From IMG/VR virus record IMGVR_UViG_3300021197_000302, positions 1-23,843 of that record: DNA of 23,843 nt. The stretch is one strand, 5' to 3'. Every line of letters starts with the position of its first letter. The first letter of the stretch is position 1. A program made the position numbers and the translations under genes. This document shows positions 1 to 5,813 of this stretch, one piece after another. The notes beneath the pieces are model-generated. The model had not been told where the DNA came from. It did not search any database and saw only the letters and a program-made list of their open reading frames with translations. This DNA is from a virus.

Positions 1-76
1 CTACAAAACCATCCAACAACTCACCCTCGACGGAACGCGACTTCGCGCGGCCATCGAAAAACTCATGAAAAAATGA
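1..76 (+). CDS. C-terminal end of an unidentified early gene (partial)
   Basis: An open frame enters from the left edge (first full codon at 2) and stops with TGA at 74-76, leaving only 24 residues that end in IEKLMKK. The next gene starts at 73 inside an ATGA overlap, the usual sign of translational coupling, so this is the tail of an upstream gene in the same rightward operon. The fragment is too short to assign a family. It shows that the early operon continues beyond the window. Confidence 0.6.
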   Translation, partial: YKTIQQLTLDGTRLRAAIEKLMKK

Positions 77-459
77 AATTGAACGACTCCGAAAAACCCC
101 AACTCCGAAACCTGTTTGAATCCAATGGACTTTCAAAGGATGACATATTTGTCGCCAAACATTTCACCATCGTCAAACGATCGGGCATTCAGAAAATCCA
201 GGCCACCCAAAACATCCACATCGAATTCGAGGTGATACAATGCGATCGCGATTTCGTGGTGATCAAGGCGCATGGATGGCGACGCAACGATCCCGAAAAG
301 CGAATCGAAACATATGGTTCGGCAACAAAGGAAAATTGCATGTCGAAACACCTGGTTGAGATGAGCGAGAAACGCGCCATGTCCCGTTGTGTCCTCTCCT
401 TGACTAACCTATACCAACACGGTGTTTTTGGTGAGGATGAGGATGTCCACCGTGGGTGA
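73..459 (+). CDS. Phage early protein, possibly recombination/annealing-related
   Basis: This 128-residue protein starts in an ATGA overlap with the preceding gene. Residues about 22-85 alternate charged and beta-type hydrophobic stretches (FTIVKRSGIQKIQA, then IHIEFEVIQ and DFVVIKAHGW). They are followed by TYGSAT, a helix EMSEKRAMSRCVLSL, and an acidic GVFGEDED end. A TYG box, then an EKRAxxR helix, then GxxGEDE recurs in small phage proteins encoded in recombination/replication modules, and the arrangement resembles the core of Erf/Rad52-type annealing proteins. That resemblance is from memory of the pattern, not a database hit. The protein is shorter than full annealing proteins, so it could be a cut-down relative or an accessory protein. 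Its place in an early rightward operon fits DNA metabolism. Confidence 0.5.
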   Translation: MKLNDSEKPQLRNLFESNGLSKDDIFVAKHFTIVKRSGIQKIQATQNIHIEFEVIQCDRDFVVIKAHGWRRNDPEKRIETYGSATKENCMSKHLVEMSEKRAMSRCVLSLTNLYQHGVFGEDEDVHRG

Positions 460-721
460 TTGGATCGACGACGTATTTGAACAGCTTGATGGGCGGGTGG
501 TCGACTTGGCCACCCGTTACCGTTTGGAGGATTTGTTGGAAACCGCCTTGATCGAGGGCGATGAGGACCACGACTTCATGTCGCGGATCAACGCCGAATC
601 ACTCACATGGGATGAGGTCCATGAGTTATTCCGACAACTCATCGAGCGACAACCCCGCATCCCTGACATGTACGCCCCAAGCCAAACCGAATTGGCGAGG
701 TGGATTCGGTCATTTTGCTGA
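443..721 (+). CDS. Small acidic protein of unknown function
   Basis: About 92 residues from ATG 443, overlapping the end of the preceding gene by 17 nt. ATG 437 or GTG 452 are alternative starts; the AGGATGAGG stretch just upstream would suit 452. The product is acidic and looks mostly helical, with no recognised motif, signal peptide or membrane segment. It is the last gene of the rightward early operon. Its stop codon (719-721) lies one base from the stop of the convergent integrase gene (723-725), so no room is left for a terminator between them. Confidence 0.55.
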   Translation: MSTVGDWIDDVFEQLDGRVVDLATRYRLEDLLETALIEGDEDHDFMSRINAESLTWDEVHELFRQLIERQPRIPDMYAPSQTELARWIRSFC

Positions 722-722
722 C

Positions 723-2060
723 TTACAATCCCAACTCCTTGGCCTTTGCTGTCAATCGTAGGCCCGCGCGCTTGGACACATCCAAACGACTGACGTTCAA
801 ATACACCATCAATGATGATTCCGATTCGTGACCAGTCAATGACATCAACTCCCCAAGTGACATGATGTCGAGGTTGTACACGTTCGTCGCGAATGTTCGT
901 CGCGCCGTGTGATTGGTCACCAACTCCCAAAGTTCATTTCGGGAAACATCCTTGGATTTCGCATTGGTGGACGCCTGTTCAACGACACGATCCAGGCCCG
1001 CCGCCTTGCAAACCAACTTCACCGTTGAATTCATCTTTGATTCGTTCGGCAACTTCGGCAATTGGCCTTTGTACCGATTGACGATCCGTTTGACGGGTTC
1101 CAACATCGGGACGGTCACTTCGGAATTGGTCTTGGACTGAATGAATGTCAGTTGATCGGGACAACTGTTTCCGTTCTCCTTGTATCGGAGGGCGATGAGG
1201 TCCCGAAATTGTTTCAGGTCCGACACACGCGCGGCGGTCCAACATGCGATGATGAAATAATCCCGCACCGTATCCCATGAGGTTCGTTCGACACCATTGT
1301 TGTGGACCTTCTTGGGAATTTTGAATGTTTCCAATTGGGACACCTCCTCAATTGTGAGGTGTGGTTTGGCGACCTTGACTTCACGCGGTTTGAACGCGTC
1401 GGATTCCCACTTGCGATTGTTGTGAACCTCGCGTTGAAACGATGTTTTCATCCACGTTTTGATGACCGCCATGTCTTTGGCGATCGTGTTAATTCCAACC
1501 CCCGCAACTTTGCCGTGGCCCTCCGACCTAAATTTTGCCCACTGGCCAACAAACTTTTCGTCAATCTCATCAAACCGAATGACGCGTCCCCACACACGTT
1601 TCGAGAATGCGTCCAACATCTTTTGTGTGGTTCGGTACTTCTGAACGGTTCGACGATCAATTTGACGCCCCATTTGGTTCGTCCTCTCACCACGCTCCGT
1701 TTCCTCAATGAACTCATCCACCCATTGATTGAACGTCAACACCTTTTCGGCGACTCCGACTTTGCCTTCCTTCATTCGCTTCACACCGTCGCGCATTGCC
1801 TCAACGGATAGTTCGACCCCATCGTTGACGACCAATTGATTGTGGAGGTTTACAATGGCTGTGATCGCATTGTCCAAATCACTTTGGAGGGCGATGAGGT
1901 TTTTGGATGTTCCCGTCTTGATCCGTTGGTTGGTTTTGTCCCATGCCGCGGTTGGAATTGAAATCAAACCCGTTTTGAATCGGCGTTTGTTGATGAACGC
2001 GATGAGGTGGACCAACGTTTCGGTCGAATCTGGGCGGGCCAATGTGAGGTTGAATTTCAT
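723..2060 (-). CDS. int: Tyrosine recombinase, phage integrase
   Basis: A 445-residue site-specific recombinase expected to join phage and host DNA at attP/attB and, with an excisionase not seen here, to excise it. The N-terminus (about 1-60, including FKTGLISI and AAWDKTNQRIK) matches the arm-binding region of Bacteroidota integrases. A SAM-like core-binding domain lies at about 105-205 and the catalytic domain at about 230-440. All six active-site positions can be read: R278 (TAARVSDL), K310 (QSKTNSEV), H384 and R387 (NHTARRTF), H411 (LTGHES) and the nucleophile Y420 (MVYLNV). Length is normal and nothing suggests inactivation. The ATG at 2060 overlaps the first of three 12-bp direct repeats, and a Bacteroidota-type promoter lies about 55 nt upstream. 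Transcription runs away from the putative attP and converges with the early operon. Confidence 0.95.
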   Translation of the reverse strand: MKFNLTLARPDSTETLVHLIAFINKRRFKTGLISIPTAAWDKTNQRIKTGTSKNLIALQSDLDNAITAIVNLHNQLVVNDGVELSVEAMRDGVKRMKEGKVGVAEKVLTFNQWVDEFIEETERGERTNQMGRQIDRRTVQKYRTTQKMLDAFSKRVWGRVIRFDEIDEKFVGQWAKFRSEGHGKVAGVGINTIAKDMAVIKTWMKTSFQREVHNNRKWESDAFKPREVKVAKPHLTIEEVSQLETFKIPKKVHNNGVERTSWDTVRDYFIIACWTAARVSDLKQFRDLIALRYKENGNSCPDQLTFIQSKTNSEVTVPMLEPVKRIVNRYKGQLPKLPNESKMNSTVKLVCKAAGLDRVVEQASTNAKSKDVSRNELWELVTNHTARRTFATNVYNLDIMSLGELMSLTGHESESSLMVYLNVSRLDVSKRAGLRLTAKAKELGL

Positions 2061-2103
2061 GTGGGTCGTGATGTGGGTCGTGATGTGGGTCGTTTTGGGC
2101 CGT
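2059..2103. repeat. Tandem 12-bp direct repeats at integrase start (cluster 1)
   Basis: Three perfect copies of ATGTGGGTCGT begin at 2059, 2071 and 2083, spaced exactly 12 bp apart. A degraded fourth (TTTTGGGCCGT) occupies 2093-2103. The first copy contains the integrase start codon. The same unit recurs at 2303-2325. Evenly spaced direct repeats next to an integrase are typical of arm-type integrase binding sites; an operator for integrase expression is the alternative. Confidence 0.8.
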
Positions 2104-2115
2104 TTTAATAACCTC

Positions 2116-2146
2116 CAAACCTACACCATTTTTCTCCCTTTCGCAA
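2116..2146 (-). promoter_or_regulatory. Predicted Bacteroidota-type promoter for the integrase
   Basis: On the minus strand, TAGGTTTG (2123-2116) matches the Bacteroidota -7 consensus TAnnTTTG. A TTG (2146-2144) sits 20 nt upstream, in the range expected for the -33 box. Transcription would start near 2110 and give a leader of about 50 nt that contains the 12-bp repeats, so a protein bound there could repress integrase. This rests on consensus matching only. Confidence 0.5.
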
Positions 2147-2200
2147 CTGTCAACACCCAATCAACCGCATTGGCGGGGGTTTGCGGGATGTTTAGGCATG

Positions 2201-2231
2201 AAAAAACCCACACCGTGGGGGATGTGGGTTT
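2201..2231 (-). terminator. Rho-independent terminator, minus-strand orientation
   Basis: A 9-bp perfect stem AAACCCACA (2204-2212) / TGTGGGTTT (2223-2231) with a 10-nt loop is followed on the minus strand by a run of six T (2206-2201). On the plus strand the downstream bases (GTTCGTTTTG) are less U-rich, so leftward termination is favoured. No leftward gene ends immediately upstream of it. It may insulate the integrase from leftward read-through, or serve a host tRNA gene after integration. Confidence 0.65.
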
Positions 2232-2302
2232 GTTCGTTTTGTAGCCCGTAGGGGGCTAACAACATGTCAATGAATTCAGTGGTTTCAGGTGATTCAAACC
2301 CC

Positions 2303-2325
2303 ATGTGGGTCGTCATGTGGGTCGT
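2303..2325. repeat. 12-bp direct repeats (cluster 2)
   Basis: Two perfect copies of ATGTGGGTCGT at 2303-2313 and 2315-2325, with the same 12-bp period and orientation as the cluster at the integrase start. They lie about 240 bp away on the other side of the putative attP core, consistent with paired P and P' arm sites. Confidence 0.8.
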
Positions 2326-2339
2326 TTTTGCAAGGAATC

Positions 2340-2358
2340 GAACTTGACGACGTCAACC
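2340..2358 (+). promoter_or_regulatory. Directional palindromic motif, copy 1 (holin operon)
   Basis: GAACTTGACGACGTCAACC reads toward the holin gene and ends 18 nt before its ATG. It fits the consensus RAAYTTGACRRCGTCAACS, shared with three other sites in the window, each upstream of a gene start in the same orientation. The core TTGAC-N3-GTCAA is a dyad that could bind a dimeric regulator. No TAnnTTTG box is seen beside it. Confidence 0.6.
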
Positions 2359-2376
2359 ACATCCCATTGGCGATGA

Positions 2377-2856
2377 ATGAGTTTCGTGGCCTTGGACAAC
2401 GCGAAACGAAAAAAACTCCGTGACACAAAGGTCGGTCAATGGCTCCGAACATCCGCCCCAAAGGTATTGGACGCGGTCGGTGATGCTCTCCCCGATTCGG
2501 GTGTTTTGGGTATCGTCAAAAACCTGGTCGACCTGGACAACGATGTCACCCATGAACAACGGGTCGAACTCCACAACCTCATCGTGTCGGAACGGATCGC
2601 GATGGAATCCGAGTTGACCAAACGTTGGGCGTCTGACAACTCATCCGATTCATGGTTGGCCAAACACACACGGCCCATGATCGTGTTGTCCCTGGTCATC
2701 GCCTTGTTTGTGTTCATCGTCCTTGACTCCCTGGAAATTGCCTTTGAGGTTCGGGACGCATGGGTCACACTGTATGAAATCCTCATCGTCACCGCGGTGG
2801 GTGGATATTTCACCCTTCGGTCGGTGTACGACAAACGAACACCCCCACGATCATGA
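2377..2856 (+). CDS. Putative holin (3TM-type family)
   Basis: A 159-residue protein with a charged, mostly soluble N-terminal half. Two clear hydrophobic segments follow, at about 101-118 (MIVLSLVIALFVFIVLDS) and 131-147 (TLYEILIVTAVGGYF), and the C-terminus is basic. This layout, with PM just before the first segment and a YEIL..GGYF second segment, resembles the Holin_3TM/GTA-type holins of phages infecting Gram-negative bacteria. The expected job is to permeabilise the inner membrane at the end of infection. It overlaps the next gene by ATGA and is preceded by copy 1 of the repeated palindromic motif. It lies about 3.4 kb from the amidase and on the opposite strand, which is unusual for a holin. 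Confidence 0.65.
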   Translation: MSFVALDNAKRKKLRDTKVGQWLRTSAPKVLDAVGDALPDSGVLGIVKNLVDLDNDVTHEQRVELHNLIVSERIAMESELTKRWASDNSSDSWLAKHTRPMIVLSLVIALFVFIVLDSLEIAFEVRDAWVTLYEILIVTAVGGYFTLRSVYDKRTPPRS

Positions 2857-3869
2857 GTCCACGTCCATTGTCCCCCGCCTGGGCATACGTCCACGACCTG
2901 TTGGAACAATTCCCCAACACGCCATCCCTCACGTTGGCCAAAAAGGTCATGACGGACAACCCCTCCATGTTCACGACTGTTGAGGCGGCCCGAACTGCGA
3001 TCCGATATTTTCGAGGTGCGACGGGTTCCAAATCCAGGAAACACGCCCACGCAAAATTGGCGCGTCCATTTGACGAATCATTGTTCAACCCATTTGGGAT
3101 TCCCGAATCCGACGAAGTTGAATTCATCCCGTTCATCCTCCCCGAGTCATGTTCCCGCGTCCTGTACCTGACGGACATACATGTCCCATATCACAACATC
3201 GAGGCATTGACCGCGGCCATTCAACTGGGAATGGATCGGCGCATTGACACGGTATTCATTGGCGGTGATTTCTTGGACTTTTACTCCCTTTCAACATTTG
3301 AACGTGACCCCCGACAACGTGGGTTTGCCGATGAACTGGAAATGGGACGTGAGGTCCTGGGGATCATCCGACGTGAGTTCCCCGATGCGGCGATGTTTTA
3401 TCAGCTTGGAAACCATGAGGAACGGTTTGAACGATACATGAGGGTCAAGGCCCCCGAGTTGTTGTCGGTTGATGAATTCAGGATCGACAAGTTGTTGGGG
3501 TTTGAAAAACTTGGAATCGAACTCATCGACGGGAAACGTGTGGCAAAGGCGGGCAAACTCAACATCGTCCACGGACATGAGTTTGGACGCGGTGGGGCGT
3601 CCTCATCTGTGAACCCCGCCCGCGGTTTGTACAATCGTTCAAAAACATCAACCATTTGTGGCCACCACCACCAAACCAGTGAACACACCGAACGCGATTT
3701 GAATGGCGATTTGGTGACGACCTGGTCGTGTGGTTGCCTGTGCGAATTGTCGCCCGATTACATGCCGATCAACCGATGGAATCATGGGGCCGCATTCATC
3801 GAAATCGACCACACCAATGGGTGGTTCAAAGTCGAAAACAAACGGATCATCAACGGGTCCATCATTTAA
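2853..3869 (+). CDS. Calcineurin-like metallophosphoesterase
   Basis: A 338-residue protein. Residues about 20-55 look like a small helical DNA-binding region. From about 103 a metallophosphoesterase domain shows every metal-binding motif in order: LTDIH (D108, H110), GGD (D139), LGNHEER (N187, H188), VHGHE (H240, H242) and CGHHH (H271-H273). Such proteins hydrolyse phosphodiester or phosphomonoester bonds with two metal ions; phage members are often annotated as DNA-repair exonuclease-like, but the substrate cannot be read from sequence. It starts in an ATGA overlap with the holin-like gene, so the two are co-translated. The C-terminal strands after the last motif are intact, so the enzyme should be active. 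Confidence 0.88.
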   Translation: MSPRPLSPAWAYVHDLLEQFPNTPSLTLAKKVMTDNPSMFTTVEAARTAIRYFRGATGSKSRKHAHAKLARPFDESLFNPFGIPESDEVEFIPFILPESCSRVLYLTDIHVPYHNIEALTAAIQLGMDRRIDTVFIGGDFLDFYSLSTFERDPRQRGFADELEMGREVLGIIRREFPDAAMFYQLGNHEERFERYMRVKAPELLSVDEFRIDKLLGFEKLGIELIDGKRVAKAGKLNIVHGHEFGRGGASSSVNPARGLYNRSKTSTICGHHHQTSEHTERDLNGDLVTTWSCGCLCELSPDYMPINRWNHGAAFIEIDHTNGWFKVENKRIINGSII

Positions 3870-3878
3870 CGGAACAAC

Positions 3879-4100
3879 ATGAAATCAATTTGGAAATGGG
3901 TGTCCACCCGTGACGCCGCCACCATGCGCCTTTTGTGCATCGCCGCCATCATGCTCAACATGTGGGGCATGTGCGAAGCCAAAAACCCCGACGTTCAATC
4001 CTTTGGGTTGTGGCTTGGGTTGGGAATGTATGTCACCTCAATCGTGGCATTCACCACGTTGGTGATCGCTTTGACCATTCAGGATTCAACCGAATCGTGA
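3879..4100 (+). CDS. Small two-helix membrane protein of unknown function
   Basis: A 73-residue protein starting 9 nt after the phosphoesterase gene (AACATG). It has two hydrophobic stretches, at about 16-34 (RLLCIAAIMLNMWGM) and 42-67 (GLWLGLGMYVTSIVAF onward), joined by a short polar loop. It could assist lysis, acting as an antiholin or pinholin, or modify the envelope; no family is recognised. Its 3' end overlaps the convergent minus-strand gene by 22 nt. Confidence 0.6.
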   Translation: MKSIWKWVSTRDAATMRLLCIAAIMLNMWGMCEAKNPDVQSFGLWLGLGMYVTSIVAFTTLVIALTIQDSTES

Positions 4101-4315
4101 TCCGAGGTCGGTGATGGGTTGACGGTCACCCGTTCGATGGTGACATCACCTTTGACGAACGCACCCCCACGCCTGGACAAATGGTTCATGATCGTGTCAT
4201 ATGGTGCGACGTCATGAACGGCCAACAATTGTTTGACACTGGTGAACGCCTGGATGGTTTGACCTTCGGGGGTTGACTCAATGAAAACGACAATTCGTTT
4301 GTTTGGCTTTGGCAT
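4079..4315 (-). CDS. Small protein of unknown function
   Basis: 78 residues from ATG 4315 (MPKPNKRIVVFIEST). The open frame extends upstream to 4429, but that part would overlap the preceding gene and contains low-complexity sequence, so the internal start is preferred. Residues about 25-50 (FTSVKQLLAVHDV, then TIMNHLSRRGG) look like a small helical, possibly nucleic-acid-binding unit, and the C-terminus is acidic. It is the last gene of the leftward block and converges with the membrane-protein gene. Confidence 0.5.
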   Translation of the reverse strand: MPKPNKRIVVFIESTPEGQTIQAFTSVKQLLAVHDVAPYDTIMNHLSRRGGAFVKGDVTIERVTVNPSPTSDHDSVES

Positions 4316-4376
4316 GGGGTCAAAGTTAGGAGGAAAATGGGCGGGTTTCCCCGCCCCCTCCAGGTTGTCAAATGAT

Positions 4377-4916
4377 TCAGAAGTTGAAATCATAGTGTTT
4401 GCGCGGTGCAAAATCCAATCGGTAACCATTCTTGAGGAACCCTTTTCCCAACCTCATCCGCATGTTGTCGCCTTCGACCTTTTCGAATCTCCATTTTTGC
4501 GCCCAATTGTTTGGACAATGGCCCGCAAAACCACCTGGGATGAATTCCATTTTGGTTGTTTGCTCAACGCCGTCCCAAGGCTCAACGATGATTCCAGTTT
4601 TGCCGAATGTCCCGACGACCTTTCCAACACAATTGACGTCCGACCAAAGGAGTTTGCACACGAACATCCCGACCAATGATTCATTGTCGAATTCGCCATC
4701 GCGCATGGATTTGGTGATGTGTTCTTCGACCGCCCATTCAACTTGTGTTTCGATGGTTTGATCACTTCGGTTGTAAAAATCCGCGATCAATGTGTCGTCG
4801 TTGAACACACCAATTTTGTGTTCGGTGAATGTGCGACCCATGCATGTGACTTCGTTTTGGATCGGTGCGTAGTTGTGTCCGACGTGTGTTCCTGGTGTGA
4901 TTGTTTGTTCGTTCAT
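4377..4916 (-). CDS. Phage protein of unknown function
   Basis: 179 residues from ATG 4916 (MNEQTITPGTH). The frame is open to 5000, but that extension would overlap the upstream gene. The middle (about 90-140) is rich in beta-type stretches with conserved-looking glycines (VVGTFGKTGIIVEPWDG, then GGFAGHC). The C-terminus is basic-aromatic (FAPRKHYDFNF). I recall similar small proteins ending in YDYNF-like tails in Bacteroidota phages, without known function. It has no membrane segment or catalytic motif. It lies in the cluster between the nuclease and the convergent junction. Confidence 0.6.
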   Translation of the reverse strand: MNEQTITPGTHVGHNYAPIQNEVTCMGRTFTEHKIGVFNDDTLIADFYNRSDQTIETQVEWAVEEHITKSMRDGEFDNESLVGMFVCKLLWSDVNCVGKVVGTFGKTGIIVEPWDGVEQTTKMEFIPGGFAGHCPNNWAQKWRFEKVEGDNMRMRLGKGFLKNGYRLDFAPRKHYDFNF

Positions 4917-4963
4917 GATTGAAATGTGTTTGTGTGTTTGTTGTCGTTTTGAGTTGGGGTCAA

Positions 4964-5281
4964 TTAGAAAATTGGGGTTTGGGTTTCGCCTTCGGACCAT
5001 ATGCGCGCCTCAATGATTTGGACGATTTCGGTGAGGTCGTTGATGGTTTGTTCGTTGCATCCAACCGCGGCCACATCTTGGATGAGGTTGTTGTACAAAT
5101 ACCCATCGAACAATCCCATGACCTTGTTGAATACGGGTCCCATGAATGAACCTGTGTTGTCGTATTCGGCGGTTTCAACCACACGTTTGATGGCCCACGC
5201 GGTGTTGTGCATGTCGCGGGTGAATACGTCGTGACGGTTGAAATTCTTGAATCCTTTGTCGGTTGTGTTTAAGTTGCTCAT
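4964..5281 (-). CDS. Phage protein of unknown function
   Basis: 105 residues from ATG 5281 (MSNLNTTDKGF). The frame runs open to 5497, but those extra residues read through an A/T-rich promoter-like intergenic region and the nuclease gene, so the shorter start is chosen. The protein looks helical and moderately acidic; no domain is recognised. A TAnnTTTG box at 5338-5331 lies about 50 nt upstream, so this gene and the two after it may form their own leftward transcript. Confidence 0.6.
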   Translation of the reverse strand: MSNLNTTDKGFKNFNRHDVFTRDMHNTAWAIKRVVETAEYDNTGSFMGPVFNKVMGLFDGYLYNNLIQDVAAVGCNEQTINDLTEIVQIIEARIWSEGETQTPIF

Positions 5282-5330
5282 TTTCAGTGTTTTACGTTTT
5301 TGAGGGGTCATTTTGTACGCCCTTCGGTGA

Positions 5331-5338
5331 CAAATATA
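5331..5338 (-). promoter_or_regulatory. Predicted Bacteroidota -7 promoter box
   Basis: TATATTTG on the minus strand matches the TAnnTTTG consensus exactly. It lies in the 133-bp A/T-rich gap between the nuclease gene and the gene starting at 5281. The nearest TTTG upstream is about 25 nt away, somewhat longer than the usual 19-21, so the -33 box is uncertain. A transcript would have a leader of roughly 45 nt. Confidence 0.5.
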
Positions 5339-5414
5339 CGCACAATGTTTGTTTGTACCGACACAAAACGACAAGAAAACACACCTTTTTTTGTCATTTG
5401 CGACAAAACCCCCG

Positions 5415-5813
5415 TCAATCCAGGGTTTGCGACAAGTATTTTTCGAGGATGTCGACCGCCATTTCAAAACCTTTGGCGATGGTGGCGTGGTATCCACGCG
5501 TTTCGAGGGCCTGTTGCCACTCTTTTTGACTCGGACTCACACGTCCCCCCGAATCCTTTTTCATTTCAATGGCGAGGCCCTGGAACGATCCTCGGGGTTC
5601 ATACACGAACACGTCAGGGAATCCCCTTTTGTATCCCGTGGCTTTCATGCGCTTGGCCTCATTCATTGAGGTCCGCGCCCCACCCGCTGACGCACACCAC
5701 AACACATTGGGGTGTTCGGTGTCGATGTATTCCGCGAAACGTTTTTGGATTTCGTATTCACTCCCCTCCCCGTGGCGATTGCTTTTCGCCTTGACCCTTT
5801 TACGCCTCCTCAA
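5415..5813 (-). CDS. VRR-NUC domain nuclease
   Basis: A PD-(D/E)XK-type VRR-NUC protein. The conserved order is visible: helix YEIQKRFAEYID, then CASAGGART, GYKRGFPDVFV (catalytic D), LAIEMKK (catalytic E and K), GGRVSPSQKEW, and a terminal strand/helix (GYHATIAKGFEMAVDIL). These domains cut branched or structured DNA, and free-standing phage copies probably process replication or packaging intermediates. The start is uncertain. No ATG occurs after the amidase stop (5800), so I place it at TTG 5813, a 14-nt overlap giving 132 residues. ATG 5900 would add about 29 residues read from within the amidase gene. Its position between lysis genes and small unknowns is common in phages of this type. 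Confidence 0.8.
   Translation of the reverse strand: MRRRKRVKAKSNRHGEGSEYEIQKRFAEYIDTEHPNVLWCASAGGARTSMNEAKRMKATGYKRGFPDVFVYEPRGSFQGLAIEMKKDSGGRVSPSQKEWQQALETRGYHATIAKGFEMAVDILEKYLSQTLD

Larger units (their letters stand above)
2061..2376. other. Non-coding attP-like regulatory block
   Basis: This 316-bp gap between the divergent integrase and holin genes has no plausible gene. It contains the 12-bp repeats at both ends (2059-2103 and 2303-2325), the integrase promoter (2116-2146), a terminator (2201-2231), an inverted repeat TAGCCC/GGGCTA (2242-2247/2253-2258) and the directional motif upstream of the holin gene (2340-2358). Read on the minus strand, 2257-2239 gives AGCCCCCTACGGGCTACAA. This resembles the 3' acceptor end of a tRNA and is followed directly by the terminator. 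Repeats on both sides of a tRNA-end-like core beside an integrase are the layout of an attP site. The exact core cannot be fixed without the host sequence. Confidence 0.5.

Noticed and set aside
2331-2348. Minus-strand TCAAGTTCGATTCCTTGC resembling a tRNA T-arm
   Set aside because: The stem pairs only with an 8-nt loop, no acceptor or anticodon arm surrounds it, and it overlaps the palindromic motif; kept only as weak context for attP.
2436-3050. Minus-strand open frame opposite the holin and phosphoesterase genes
   Set aside because: Ser/Arg-rich composition, no motif, and both overlapped plus-strand genes are well supported with an ATGA junction.
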